Assembly: GCF_051380875.1 (NCBI RefSeq)
Contig: NZ_JBNYXW010000012.1
Location: forward strand, 124,001 to 188,000
Direction of reading: 5' to 3'
Source: Janthinobacterium sp051380875
GTDB lineage: Bacteria; Pseudomonadota; Gammaproteobacteria; Burkholderiales; Burkholderiaceae_D
Length of the DNA stretch: 64,000 nucleotides
Shown: one piece after another, positions 17,091 to 26,688 of the stretch
Layout: every line of letters starts with the position of its first letter
Numbering within the stretch: position 1 is the stretch's first letter
Translations under genes and position numbers: made by a program
Notes under the pieces: generated by a model
The model's input: only the letters and a program-made list of their open reading frames with translations
Told to the model about the DNA's origin: nothing
The model's database searches: none

Positions 17091-18740
17091 ATGAAGATGC
17101 CATTTTTCGCTGGCCGCGCCAAGGCTGGCGCCGCTCCTGCGCCGTTTGCCAGGCGCAAGGCCGCTAACACGCGCCTCTCGCTGCTGTTGCTGATCCCCTT
17201 GCTGTTCCTGGCCCTGCTGGTTGGCGCCGTTGCCGGCCTCGATTCGCCCGTGCTGCTGGTGATCGTCAGCGGTGCCGTCTTTGCCATGCTGGCGTTTTTC
17301 CTGGTCAATGCAAATATCCTGTTGCATCTGCTATTCCTGGTGACGTTCGTCATCCAGGGTTCCGCGCTGTATTTCTTTGGCCTGCGCTCGGCCACCTGGA
17401 TCGCCGTCGGCATGGCTGGCCTGTTCGGCATGCGCACCTTCATGGATCTGGTGCTCAAGAACCGTCAACAGTCACGGCGCACGACGCAGGAAGGGAAGTC
17501 GGTGAGGCTGGTCATGCTGCCTTTCTGTGCCTACCTGCTGTGCTACATGGTGTCGATCGTCCTGAACCGCCCCTCGACGGGGCAGCTGATGTCGGCATTG
17601 AAGTCGAACTTGCCGGTGTTTAGCGTGCTCCTGGCCTTCTATTGGTTTGCCTGGCGCCCGGTGGCTTTGGAAAAACTGTGGCAGGCGCTGATCTGGATCG
17701 GCGTATTGCAGCTGCCGGTGGTGCTGTATCAGCATTTTTTTGTCTCAAGTAAACGCGACAATGGTTTCGACTCGGTCGTCGGGACGTTCGGCGGCACCCC
17801 CCTGGGCGGCGGCCTGAGTTCCATGCTGGTGTTGTTCATCGTGGCTGTCAGCGTGTATGCGCTGGCGCGCTGGAACCGGGGGCTGATGTCGCGCCCGCTG
17901 GCGCTGCTGATATTTGCCATCGGCCTGGCCGTCATCCTGCTGGGCGAGGTGAAGGCGGCGTTCATCTGGCTACCGCTGGCCGTGTTCATCGTCTTGCGCC
18001 AGCGGATCATGAAAAACCTGTTCTCCGTCATGGCCTATGGCATCCTGGCAGTGGCGCTGATTGGCAGTATTTACTTCGTGTACAACGCGCTGTATTGGGG
18101 CCAGAGCCAGAGCCGTAGCGCTAGCCTGGAAGGCAAGTTCGATGCGGCCGGCGGCTACTTTTTCGATACCCATGGTGTCAATTACCTGACGGGAGAGATC
18201 AGCCGCGGCGCGTCGCTGGCCTTGTGGGCCAAGGATGCCACGGCGAGCCTGCCGAAGCGCTTGCTGGGCTATGGTCCGGGGGCGAGCAAGTCCAGTAGTT
18301 CCATTGGCGGCAGCGGCGTCATCGCCCGCCGTTACGCGCCACTGAACGTGGATGCTACCACCGTGGCAGTACTGCTATGGGATGTGGGCATACTGGGGGC
18401 GGCCGCGTATAGCCTGATGGCGCTGGGTGGAGTCATCCTCGGCTGGCGCTACATCCGGCGCGGGCAGGGGAGTGCGGCGCAGATGGCGATCGTCGAGGCC
18501 AGCGTGGCGGTGTTGGTGATTTATGTCTCCTTGCTGGTGTATAACCGCACCATGCTGGACGAACCCACCGTGCAACTGCTGTACCTGTTTTGCCTGGGCA
18601 GCGTGATCCAGATTTGCCGGTATGGCCACGCGGCGCCCGTGGCGCCGGCTACGCCAGCTGGCGCGGACACGCCTGTGCGTGGGCGCCGCCGAGTGGCCAC
18701 CCCGGCGGCCGCGATGCAGTGGAGCACGCATGGGGAATAA
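17091..18740 (+). CDS. Polytopic membrane protein, probable Wzy-type polysaccharide polymerase
   Basis: 549 residues with about ten to twelve hydrophobic helices (for example LLLLIPLLFLALLVGAVAGL) and a large periplasmic loop around residues 330-410. This is the arrangement of O-antigen ligase/polymerase proteins. The RGASLALWAKDAT and LLGYGPGASKSSSS segments resemble the loop preceding the last helices. No sugar-specific motif is visible. The position between xrtB/epsI and a Wzx-type flippase supports polymerase function. The 3' end overlaps the flippase gene by 11 bases. Confidence 0.72.
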   Translation: MKMPFFAGRAKAGAAPAPFARRKAANTRLSLLLLIPLLFLALLVGAVAGLDSPVLLVIVSGAVFAMLAFFLVNANILLHLLFLVTFVIQGSALYFFGLRSATWIAVGMAGLFGMRTFMDLVLKNRQQSRRTTQEGKSVRLVMLPFCAYLLCYMVSIVLNRPSTGQLMSALKSNLPVFSVLLAFYWFAWRPVALEKLWQALIWIGVLQLPVVLYQHFFVSSKRDNGFDSVVGTFGGTPLGGGLSSMLVLFIVAVSVYALARWNRGLMSRPLALLIFAIGLAVILLGEVKAAFIWLPLAVFIVLRQRIMKNLFSVMAYGILAVALIGSIYFVYNALYWGQSQSRSASLEGKFDAAGGYFFDTHGVNYLTGEISRGASLALWAKDATASLPKRLLGYGPGASKSSSSIGGSGVIARRYAPLNVDATTVAVLLWDVGILGAAAYSLMALGGVILGWRYIRRGQGSAAQMAIVEASVAVLVIYVSLLVYNRTMLDEPTVQLLYLFCLGSVIQICRYGHAAPVAPATPAGADTPVRGRRRVATPAAAMQWSTHGE

Positions 18741-20283
18741 TCCATACGTTGCTTCCCGTATGGTTTCGCAAGCAAAATGGTTCGCGTTAGCAAAGGTTTG
18801 GGGGGCTATTGCCTCGCTGCTGACTCAGTTCGTGCTGGTGCGTAACTTGGGCGTGGAAGACTACGCGGCCTATACGATCTTTGTCGCCGGCACCGCCGTG
18901 CTGGTCTACGTGACGATGTTCGGCATGGACCGTGTGGTCTATCGCTTCATGCCGCCCTTGCGCGAAGCCGTCAAATGGCGTGAAGTGCTGCTGCTGATGC
19001 TGGGCTTGATCTCGGCGCGCCTGTCGCTCATGCTGCTATTGTTGCTGGGCCTGTATTTCTTCTCATCGCTGGTATTGCCCCAGCAAATCATTGAACAGTC
19101 CTCCTCGATTCCCTTGCAGTATATTGCCTATGGGCTCAGCTCGGCCTGTAATGACAGTTTGCTTATTTTTTGTAACAGCCTGGGCTTGCAGAAGCGCCAG
19201 GCCGTGCTGTTCATGCTGGCCGGCTGCGTGCGCCTTGCCGGTCTGACAAGCCTGGTATTCATCCATGACCTTAGCGTGGTCGATGTCGCCAACGTGTTTG
19301 CCGGTGCCGAATGCGTGCTGTCGCTGGCCTTGCTGTTGGTGCTGGTGCGCGAATTCGTGCAATTGCGGCGCCATGCGCCCCCCCCTTTGCCGCTCAGTTT
19401 TGGTTTTTCGTTCCGCATCCTGTGGCGCGACAGCCTGGGAACGCAGGCCGCATATATGCTGGGGCTGCCGTTTCGTGGCGCGCTGCTAAAGCTCATCGTC
19501 GGTGCGGTGGCCACGCCATTGGTGACGGCATCGTTCGGCTTCTTCCAGACCCTGTCGGACCGTGCCTATCAGTTCATGCCCATTTTCCTGGCCAAGGGCA
19601 TTGTTGAGCCGGCCCTGGCCAGCGATTACAGCAAGCACCACGATATCGAGCGCATACGCTCAGCCGTGTCGCTGCTGTTGCGTTTCAATTATGTGATCAT
19701 CGGCCTCGGCATTGCCAGCCTGCTCGGCTGCGGCGAGCCCCTGATTAACTGGGTGACCCACGGGCGTTATGGTGGCGAAATGTTGTTGGCTATATTGATC
19801 CTCATCCAGCTGGCAGGGATGAGCCTGGGTGAATCGCTGTTCCTCAGCTTGAATCCGATCGGCCGCATCTCCCACCATAATCGGCTGTGGATATGGTTTT
19901 CCTTGCCCTTCCTGGGTCTGCTCGGCTTGTGTGCCTACTTGCGCAGCCCGCTCATGCTGGTGCTGGTCAGCACCATGCCGTATTTCATCATCTATGGCTG
20001 GTTGCGTTGGGTGAACCGGGAGCCGAGCCTGCAAAAAGGCTTTGGTATCGGCTTGCCAGTCTTGCTGCGCCTTGCCGCAGCCATCGCTGGCGCCGCACTG
20101 GCGGCGCGCCTGGTGTTGCTGCTGCCTGGCGGCCATTTCATCATCGTTCTTGCGCTGCTGCTGTGCGTGGGGGCCTACGTGCTGGCCCTGCGTTTCGTGG
20201 GCTTGTTCAAGCGTGCGGAGCTGCCAGCCCTGGCACGTATCTCGCCGCGATTTTCACGCCTGTTGGAACCAATTTCATCATAA
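18730..20283 (+). CDS. Wzx-type polysaccharide flippase (MATE/MOP superfamily)
   Basis: 517 residues from ATG 18730 (MGNNPYVASR), with the N-terminal ALAKVWGAIASLLTQFVLVR helix and LGVEDYAAYTIF typical of Wzx/polysaccharide biosynthesis proteins, followed by about 12-14 helices. It would move lipid-linked repeat units across the inner membrane. The start overlaps the upstream polymerase gene. It is the last gene of the epsD run; AT-rich palindromic repeats follow immediately. The alternative ATG 18760 would only trim ten residues. Confidence 0.83.
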   Translation: MGNNPYVASRMVSQAKWFALAKVWGAIASLLTQFVLVRNLGVEDYAAYTIFVAGTAVLVYVTMFGMDRVVYRFMPPLREAVKWREVLLLMLGLISARLSLMLLLLLGLYFFSSLVLPQQIIEQSSSIPLQYIAYGLSSACNDSLLIFCNSLGLQKRQAVLFMLAGCVRLAGLTSLVFIHDLSVVDVANVFAGAECVLSLALLLVLVREFVQLRRHAPPPLPLSFGFSFRILWRDSLGTQAAYMLGLPFRGALLKLIVGAVATPLVTASFGFFQTLSDRAYQFMPIFLAKGIVEPALASDYSKHHDIERIRSAVSLLLRFNYVIIGLGIASLLGCGEPLINWVTHGRYGGEMLLAILILIQLAGMSLGESLFLSLNPIGRISHHNRLWIWFSLPFLGLLGLCAYLRSPLMLVLVSTMPYFIIYGWLRWVNREPSLQKGFGIGLPVLLRLAAAIAGAALAARLVLLLPGGHFIIVLALLLCVGAYVLALRFVGLFKRAELPALARISPRFSRLLEPISS

Positions 20284-20326
20284 TAATATTATCCTAAGTT
20301 CATGTAACTTCTTCGATAATATTATC
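20283..20326. repeat. Two copies of an AT-rich palindrome, 33 bp apart
   Basis: ATAATATTATC occurs at 20283-20293 and again within the perfect 12-base palindrome GATAATATTATC at 20315-20326. The offset is 33 bases, close to three helical turns. They lie just after the flippase stop and about 70 bases before the putative promoter of the heparinase-like gene, so they may be a paired operator. Confidence 0.5.
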
Positions 20327-20393
20327 AACTTCTTCAAAAATGACTGGTACTATCGCTATACAACAAATTCGGCGAGTTTTTGATTTTTTGTTT

Positions 20394-20421
20394 TTGATGC
20401 TGATACCCTTTCCTGTATAGT
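20394..20421 (+). promoter_or_regulatory. Candidate sigma-70 promoter for the secreted heparinase-like gene
   Basis: TTGATG (20394-20399) and TATAGT (20416-20421) are 16 bases apart, each with four to five consensus matches. The predicted start near 20428 leaves a leader of about 155 bases. This would separate expression of the heparinase-like gene from the epsD-wzx run. Confidence 0.45.
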
Positions 20422-20582
20422 TGCTTCAATGCAGGAAAATATGTACTGCATCGTGCGCATCGGGCGTGCCAGGCGACACTTCCAGCTTCCCATTTTTGAC
20501 TGATTTTGCATTGCAATAATTCAGGTATGGTGCCGCGTGCCACGTGGTGTGCTTTTGGTTTTCCTTATTTGGAGCTACTCTC

Positions 20583-22820
20583 ATGACGTTTCCTACAGCG
20601 ACGCTGCTTCGCTTGCTCATCCTTGCCAGCCTGAGTGTCAGCGGCGCCAGCCGCGCAGACTGGGTCATCGCACCCGATATCGAGGCAATCAAACCCCTGC
20701 CCAATGATAATCAGCGACAGCCACAGAATCCCCCCAGTTTTTCCTGGTCCCAGCATAAAACCCGGCCTGCTTCCTATGTGCTGGAAGTGAGCTTGAAGGG
20801 TGCAGTGGTGTATACCTACACGACTGAGCGCAACTGGTTCTTGCCCACTGCCGCGTATGCTCCTGGCAACTACTCCTGGCGCGTTCGCCCTGCCACGACG
20901 ACGGAATGGTCGACGCCGCGCACTTTCACCATCGATAGCAGCGTTGCCTTGTTTATCCTGCCAGACAGCAAGGTTGTGAGCGACAACGTCAAGAAACACG
21001 CGCGGCCGCGCATGCTGGCGCCGGGTTTCCTCAAGGCCTCCCAATGGCCTGCGGCCATGCGCACGGAGCGCGCCGTGCCACTGGCCAACATGATCAATGA
21101 AGTGAGCTACAAGATAAGCAACATGGCTGCCGTGCAGGACAGCGACTGGCCGCTGGTGAACACGGGCGTGGCGACGGCTGCGCTGAGTGCGCAGAACGCG
21201 AATATCCGCACGCGCATCAATACGACGGGGCGCCAGCTGGAATCGGCGGCATTGCTGTACCGCCTGACGGGCGAGGCGCGCTACCTGAAAGAAGCATTCG
21301 TGCGCGGCGATCAGTTTTCCCGTCTCAGTGCCACCGGCCCGACCAGCTATGTGAATCAGGACCAGGGCACGCGCGTGATTGCGCTGTCGCTGATCAAGGC
21401 AATCGACTTCTTGTCCGCCGAAATCGATGCGCCGCGCCGCGCCGCCTGGCTCAATACGGTCAACTTGCGCACCACGGATATCTACAATGACCTGAGTGGC
21501 AGTAATAACCGGCTGGACCAGTATCCGTATGATTCGCACGGTGGCACCAACCTGGGTTTTCTGGCGCTGATTTCAACGCTGGCGCTGGGTGAATTGCCTC
21601 AGGCCAGCACCTGGTTTGACTTCTCCTTCCGTTCCTACGTCAACACCGTGTATGCATGGAGCGGCCCGGAAGGCGGTTTTGCGAATGGCACTGCGTATGG
21701 GCAATACACGGCTGATCTCGCTTTGCAGATATGGCAGCCCTTGTTAGAGGCGACGGGCGTGAACATCTTTGCCAAACCCTGGTCCAACGGCTTCCTGCAA
21801 TTCTTCGCCCATTTCGTACCGCCCGGTGCGGTGACCCACGCCTTTGGCGATGAAAGCGAGCTGACGCCGGATTTCCGCTACATGAAGGCTTTTGCATCGC
21901 GCTCCTCGACCCCCACTGCTGCCTGGTATGCGCGTAATATCGCTGGCGACGAGGATTTCCTCACCTTGCTGCAAGCTCCCTATCCGCTGCCTTACACGCG
22001 GGCAGCAACATCGGTCGCGCCGCCGAATGCCGCGCTGTATCCGAGCATAGGCTGGGTTGCCATGCATAGCGATCTGGGCGATCGCGCCCGCACCTCCGTG
22101 TATTTCAAGTCCAGTCCGTTTGGTTCCTACAATCACAGTCACGGCGACCAGAACAGCCTGCTCCTGTCCAGCGGCGGACGCCCTCTGCTGATCGACAGCG
22201 GCTATATGGATTGGTACGGCTCCCCGCTGTTCCATTCCTGGTACCGCCAGACTCGCGCGCACAATGCCATTACTTTCGATGGCGGCATCGGTCAGCTGAT
22301 TGACGGCAATACGGTCAATCTGGGGCGCAATGGCAAGGTTCTCAGTTTCGCCACCACGCCCGCTCTCGACTATACGGCCGGCGACGCGCTCAATGCCTAT
22401 GGCAGCGTGCTGAGCAAAGCTTTGCGCAAAGTGTGGTATTTCCGGTCGAAGAACGTGGTGGTGGTGCAAGACCTGCTGGCCGCGCCGGCGCCCCACAAGT
22501 TCGAATGGAATTTGCACGCGGCCGCGCCTATCGTGGCACAAGCCGATGGCTCCGTTTCCATCCTCAACGTGGATCGCAAATTGTGCGCGCGCTCCATCTC
22601 CAGCGAGCCGGTCACCTACCAGGCGCGCAGCGGGCCGCCGCCGAAGGCGGGCAAGTTCGAAGCGCATGGCGCCTTCGTCAAGCCTGCAGCAACGAGCGGC
22701 GAGTTCCTCGTGCTGCTTGATGTGGGCTGCAATAATTTGCCCTACAAGCTCAGTGCACCGAGCACTACCGGACGCACGCTGACGATTGACGGACAGTCAA
22801 TTGTGATTCCAAATAACTAA
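20583..22820 (+). CDS. Secreted heparinase II/III-family polysaccharide lyase with DUF4962-like N-terminus
   Basis: 745 residues from ATG 20583, with GGAG eight bases upstream. A signal peptide (LLILASLSVSGASR) is followed by a beta-sandwich region (SFSWSQHKTRPASYVLEVSL) resembling DUF4962. An (alpha/alpha) toroid comes next, then the heparinase C-terminal beta domain with YNHSHGDQNSLLLSSGG, PLLIDSGYMDW and RQTRAHNAITFDGG. The family cleaves uronic-acid-containing polysaccharides, which fits the GDP-mannuronate-type enzyme encoded at 29765. It may trim or release the EPS in the periplasm, analogous to AlgL, by inference. A strong terminator follows. Confidence 0.83.
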   Translation: MTFPTATLLRLLILASLSVSGASRADWVIAPDIEAIKPLPNDNQRQPQNPPSFSWSQHKTRPASYVLEVSLKGAVVYTYTTERNWFLPTAAYAPGNYSWRVRPATTTEWSTPRTFTIDSSVALFILPDSKVVSDNVKKHARPRMLAPGFLKASQWPAAMRTERAVPLANMINEVSYKISNMAAVQDSDWPLVNTGVATAALSAQNANIRTRINTTGRQLESAALLYRLTGEARYLKEAFVRGDQFSRLSATGPTSYVNQDQGTRVIALSLIKAIDFLSAEIDAPRRAAWLNTVNLRTTDIYNDLSGSNNRLDQYPYDSHGGTNLGFLALISTLALGELPQASTWFDFSFRSYVNTVYAWSGPEGGFANGTAYGQYTADLALQIWQPLLEATGVNIFAKPWSNGFLQFFAHFVPPGAVTHAFGDESELTPDFRYMKAFASRSSTPTAAWYARNIAGDEDFLTLLQAPYPLPYTRAATSVAPPNAALYPSIGWVAMHSDLGDRARTSVYFKSSPFGSYNHSHGDQNSLLLSSGGRPLLIDSGYMDWYGSPLFHSWYRQTRAHNAITFDGGIGQLIDGNTVNLGRNGKVLSFATTPALDYTAGDALNAYGSVLSKALRKVWYFRSKNVVVVQDLLAAPAPHKFEWNLHAAAPIVAQADGSVSILNVDRKLCARSISSEPVTYQARSGPPPKAGKFEAHGAFVKPAATSGEFLVLLDVGCNNLPYKLSAPSTTGRTLTIDGQSIVIPNN

Positions 22821-22870
22821 TTTTTATTAACATAAAACGGAGCCACGGTTATCATGGGCGTGCTCCTCGC

Positions 22871-22907
22871 GAGCGATGGCTGATTCTCAGCCATCGCTCT
22901 TTCTTTT
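22871..22907 (+). terminator. Intrinsic terminator after the heparinase-like gene
   Basis: A perfect 13-bp stem, GAGCGATGGCTGA (22871-22883) with TCAGCCATCGCTC (22887-22899), encloses a 3-base loop and is followed by TTTCTTTT. It is among the clearest terminators in the window and separates 20583-22820 from the glycosyltransferase genes. Confidence 0.92.
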
Positions 22908-22946
22908 GTGCGCCCGTTTTTTGCGGGCCTGTCATGGTGTCTTACT

Positions 22947-24170
22947 TTGAAACCACACAGCGTCTTTCGTTTGTTGCAATTGGTGCCAGAGCCTTTGCCG
23001 ACTTTCCGTGCCGATGTTGCTACCCTGTTCGGGAAGTACCTGCCGCGCCACGGCGTGGTCTGCGATATCGTCGGCAAGGCCGGCGAGGGGGCATTGCCCG
23101 ATGGCGCTTATGCGAGCCAGGCGCGGCCGGCCGTGCAGTCCAGCCGCATGCGCCAGGAATGGGCATTTTTCAAGCTCTGCCTGCGGCGCGTTGGCACTGC
23201 CCGCAAGGACCAGTGCCACCTGATACAGGTGCGCGACATGGTGTCGATCGGCTTGCTCTCCATGTTGCTTGCGCGCTGCAAGGGCATTCCGTTTGCATAC
23301 TGGGTATCATTTCTGATGAGCGAGGGGCGTATCGCGCGTGCGCGCGCGGAAATTGCCGCAGGCGGCGGGCGCCGCTACCATGTTGTTTTGCTCAAGGGAT
23401 TGATCGAGCGTTTCCTGCTGTACAAGGTCGTGCTCAAGGGGGCGAACCACGTCTTCGTGCAAAGCGAAGCCATGAAGGCCCTGATGGTGGAAGGTGGCAT
23501 TCCGGCGGAAAAGCTGACGGCCGTGCCGATGGGAGTCGACATGGAAATCCTGCACGCCGATGCGATCGCGCCACGGCGCCTGGCTGGCTGGGAAGATGTT
23601 CCCGTGCTGGCCTACCTGGGCACGCTCGATCGTTCGCGTGAGCTGGGCATGCTGCTCGAGGCCCTGCAGGTGTTGCGCCGCAATCATCCTTCCGCGCGCC
23701 TGTTGCTGATCGGTGCTTCGCCGACCGCCGCCGATGTGCCAGCGCTGCTGGCCCATGCCTGCCGGCTGGGCCTTGCCGATGCCGTGCACGTGACAGGCTG
23801 GCTGCCATCGTTGCAGGCACTGTCACTGTTGCGTGGCGCCGATGTGGCGCTGTCTTATGTGCCACGCGGTGTGCTGTTCGACTACAGTTCGCCGACCAAG
23901 CTGCTCGAATACCTGGCGCTGGGCATGCCGAGCGTCGGCAACGATAGCCCGGATCAGGAAAACGTGCTGTGCACCAGCGCTGCGGGGTGGCTGAGTCTCA
24001 GCAACGCCGATGCGATGGCCGCGCAAATGGGCGCCATTCTTGCTGACTTGCCAGCAGCGCGCTTGCGCGCAGCCAGTGGCCCGGCCTACATCGACGCGAC
24101 GCGCAGTTACCGCGTGCTGGCGCAGCATTTGTCGTTTACCTACAAGGAAACAATTGCCAAAAATTCATAA
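22947..24170 (+). CDS. Glycosyltransferase, GT-B fold (family 1/4-like)
   Basis: 407 residues if TTG 22947 (MKPHSVFRLLQLVPEP) is used. A GTG at 22908 is in frame but sits directly on the T-tract of the upstream terminator, so the shorter form is preferred; no clear ribosome site was found. The C-terminal half has PVLAYLGTLDRSRELGMLLE, LLIGAS and YSSPTKLLEYLALGMPSVGND, the nucleotide-sugar binding region of GT-B retaining enzymes. It probably adds one sugar of the repeat unit at the cytoplasmic face. Its promoter is unclear because a strong terminator lies just upstream. Confidence 0.8.
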   Translation: MKPHSVFRLLQLVPEPLPTFRADVATLFGKYLPRHGVVCDIVGKAGEGALPDGAYASQARPAVQSSRMRQEWAFFKLCLRRVGTARKDQCHLIQVRDMVSIGLLSMLLARCKGIPFAYWVSFLMSEGRIARARAEIAAGGGRRYHVVLLKGLIERFLLYKVVLKGANHVFVQSEAMKALMVEGGIPAEKLTAVPMGVDMEILHADAIAPRRLAGWEDVPVLAYLGTLDRSRELGMLLEALQVLRRNHPSARLLLIGASPTAADVPALLAHACRLGLADAVHVTGWLPSLQALSLLRGADVALSYVPRGVLFDYSSPTKLLEYLALGMPSVGNDSPDQENVLCTSAAGWLSLSNADAMAAQMGAILADLPAARLRAASGPAYIDATRSYRVLAQHLSFTYKETIAKNS

Positions 24171-24253
24171 TATGTAGTAATTCTGTGCACCAGCAAAACG
24201 GTGGACGATGTCGTTATGCTATGTGATAATGTTTTTTTGAAAGTGTTTCTCTC

Positions 24254-25243
24254 ATGATTCAAATTATCCTTTCCCAAGCTGGTGGTTATCAGGACGTTAT
24301 TGCTTATCTACAGCAACAGGGCGCCCAGGTCTGCAATGTGGGACCGGAGCGGGTCCGCGGCTCATCGTTTCGCGGCAAGCTGTCGATCCTCGTAGGCATG
24401 GTCTCGCCCAAGCTGTGGGGCGTGCGCAAGCTGTGGGGCAAGGACGATGTTGTGCTGCTGCTAGGCTGGCAAGCGCTGCCGATCCTGGCGATGATACGCT
24501 GCGGCCTGGTATGGCGTCCGCGCAAGGTACTGGTGATGGCGTGTTTCGTCCATTCCATGCGGGCGCGCCGCTGTGTCAACCTGGTCTGGCGTGCCTTGCG
24601 TTTTCCCGGCATGGGTTTCATCGCCTTTTCGAAAGGCGAGGGCGATAATCTGATCCAGGCGGTCGGCATGGCGCCGCAAGATGTGCATCTCCACCAGTGG
24701 CGGCAGGAACTCTACGGTTTTGGCGGCGCCGACGCGGCGGTTGAAGGTGATTACGTTTTTGCCGGCGGCTATTCCAACCGCGACTACGACTTGCTGCTGC
24801 AGGCCATGGCGGGCGTCGATGCGCCGCTGGTAGTCGTGGCCACGGAACGCAATCATGTCGTCGTGCCAGCGCAGAGTCGCGTGACGCTGCACCTGGATTT
24901 GCCGGAGGCCCAGTTCGAGAGTCTGCTGGCCGCCAGCCGCGTGGTAGCCATGCCCTTGAAAGGTCAGGGCGAAGCGTGCGGACAAAGCGTGCTGTTGCGC
25001 GTGTTGCGCAATCGCAAACCGCTTGTGGCGACGCGCCATGAGGCGATCGAAGCCTATCTTGGCAGCGACTACCCGGGCTTCGTGCCGCACGATGATGTCG
25101 AGGCCATGCGCGCCACGCTCGCTCGCGCCATTGCCGATGGCGCCTTCCGCCAGGTACTCAGCGACGCCATCATGCAGGCAGAACGCCGCCTGGCCCATAG
25201 TGGCAGCCCAGGTGAAGAAATTCACCGTTTCCTGCTGCTCTGA
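24254..25243 (+). CDS. Glycosyltransferase-like protein of the EPS locus
   Basis: 329 residues with a Rossmann-like N-terminus (IQIILSQAGGYQDVIAYLQ). The second half has YVFAGGYSNRDYDLLLQAMAG, AASRVVAMPLKGQGEACGQS and KPLVATRHEAIEAYL, matching the donor-binding half of GT-B glycosyltransferases, though the usual E-x7-E pattern is degenerate. It lies between two other probable transferase/ligase genes in the same direction. Donor and acceptor cannot be told. The 83-base gap upstream is AT-rich. Confidence 0.68.
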   Translation: MIQIILSQAGGYQDVIAYLQQQGAQVCNVGPERVRGSSFRGKLSILVGMVSPKLWGVRKLWGKDDVVLLLGWQALPILAMIRCGLVWRPRKVLVMACFVHSMRARRCVNLVWRALRFPGMGFIAFSKGEGDNLIQAVGMAPQDVHLHQWRQELYGFGGADAAVEGDYVFAGGYSNRDYDLLLQAMAGVDAPLVVVATERNHVVVPAQSRVTLHLDLPEAQFESLLAASRVVAMPLKGQGEACGQSVLLRVLRNRKPLVATRHEAIEAYLGSDYPGFVPHDDVEAMRATLARAIADGAFRQVLSDAIMQAERRLAHSGSPGEEIHRFLLL

Positions 25244-25295
25244 TGGCCAGGCACCCTTTCCTGCAGGAAGTGCCGTTGCGGGGGCCACTGTGACG

Positions 25296-26639
25296 ATGTC
25301 TTCGATCAAGAACGAATTGCGTTTTGGCATGCGGGCGATGTTGCGCGATAATTTTCTGTTGCAGCGCGCGATGCACCGCCTGGCGGCGCATGAGCGCATG
25401 AGCGTGGATGAATTGGCGCATGACGCGCAGTTGCGCTTGCATGCCAGTATGCAGCATGCGATCCGCACGCTGCCGTATTATGCGGCCGCGCCCAGCGGTT
25501 TTACGCCCGCCCAGGCGGCGCAGGTGCTGCGCGAACACTTTCCCGTGATCGACAAGGCGACCCTGCTTGCGCAGCGTGCCGCGCTATATCCGCAGCAGGG
25601 GCGCAAATTGCCGTGGCAGGCGGTGGGCCAGACCAGTGGCACCACCGGCACGCCGTTGACGATCTTTCGCAGCATGCAGTCGGTGTTGATGGAAAACGCC
25701 TTCATCCAGCGCCATTGGAGCTGGTCCGGCTACACGCCACGGATGACGCGGGCCACCTTGCGCGGTGACATGGTTGCCGGCATTAACCAGAGCACGCCGC
25801 CGTTCTGGTTCTGGAACCGCTACAACCGCCAGTTGCTGTTGTCGTCGCGCCATCTGACCGAAGCGCATGCCGACGCCATCATCGACCGCCTGGAACAGGC
25901 GGCGCCGGCCATGTTGCAAGCCTATCCATCGACGGCCTATACCCTTGCCGGCTTGTTGCAGCGGCGCGGCCGGCGCCTCGCCATCCCGTATGTGTTTACG
26001 GCATCCGAACCCTTGTATCCGCACCAGCGGGCGCTGATAGTCGAGCGGCTGGGTGTGACCATCATGGATATGTATGGCATGGCCGAGCGCGTGGCCTTCG
26101 CCACCGAATGCGAGCATGGCAATATGCATGTGAACAGCGATTATTCCCATGTTGAAATCGTCGATGAACATGGCGCCGCGACGGCTGGCGAAGGCTTCGT
26201 GGTGGGAACCACCTACCATAACCTGGCGATGCCGCTGCTGCGTTACCGGCTCAGCGACCGCAGCCGCTGGAAACCGGGCCGCTGCGCGTGCGGCAGGCCA
26301 TTTCCCATGATCGAACCGGTAACGGGAAAGTTCGAGGACAGCATCACCGGCAGCGGTGGCGCCGTGATCAGCCCGTCGGTGCTGACGTTTGCTTTCAAGG
26401 GCGTCGACCACATCCTCAAGTCGCAGGTAGCGCAGGTCGGTGCCGCGCGTTGGGAAGTGCGCCTGCTGCCCGCCCCCGCCTTCTGCGATGCCGACAAGCG
26501 CAAGTTGCTTGAGAATATACATACCATGGTCGATGCCGGCGTGAATGTGGACGTGGTGCTGAAAGACGCCTTGCCGAATACGGCCGCGGGAAAATTCCGT
26601 TGGGTGGTCAACGAGACGCAGGCGCCCGTAAACGCCTAG
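25296..26639 (+). CDS. CapK/phenylacetate-CoA ligase-like AMP-binding protein
   Basis: 447 residues from ATG 25296; an in-frame GTG at 25290 has better spacing to GGGGG (25280-25284). The adenylate-forming motif QTSGTTGTPLTI and the YGMAERVAFATECE block identify a CapK-type member of the phenylacetate-CoA ligase family. A Cys pair (CACGRPF) follows, then a C-terminal domain with NTAAGKFRWVV carrying the usual late Lys. CapK-like proteins are frequent in capsule loci, yet their reaction is unproven; activation of an acyl or amino-acyl substituent for the polymer is one option. Confidence 0.8.
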   Translation: MSSIKNELRFGMRAMLRDNFLLQRAMHRLAAHERMSVDELAHDAQLRLHASMQHAIRTLPYYAAAPSGFTPAQAAQVLREHFPVIDKATLLAQRAALYPQQGRKLPWQAVGQTSGTTGTPLTIFRSMQSVLMENAFIQRHWSWSGYTPRMTRATLRGDMVAGINQSTPPFWFWNRYNRQLLLSSRHLTEAHADAIIDRLEQAAPAMLQAYPSTAYTLAGLLQRRGRRLAIPYVFTASEPLYPHQRALIVERLGVTIMDMYGMAERVAFATECEHGNMHVNSDYSHVEIVDEHGAATAGEGFVVGTTYHNLAMPLLRYRLSDRSRWKPGRCACGRPFPMIEPVTGKFEDSITGSGGAVISPSVLTFAFKGVDHILKSQVAQVGAARWEVRLLPAPAFCDADKRKLLENIHTMVDAGVNVDVVLKDALPNTAAGKFRWVVNETQAPVNA

Positions 26640-26688
26640 ACAGCGCCCCCGCTTGCTGGTGGCCGATGCATACATTACCTGGGTCGAG

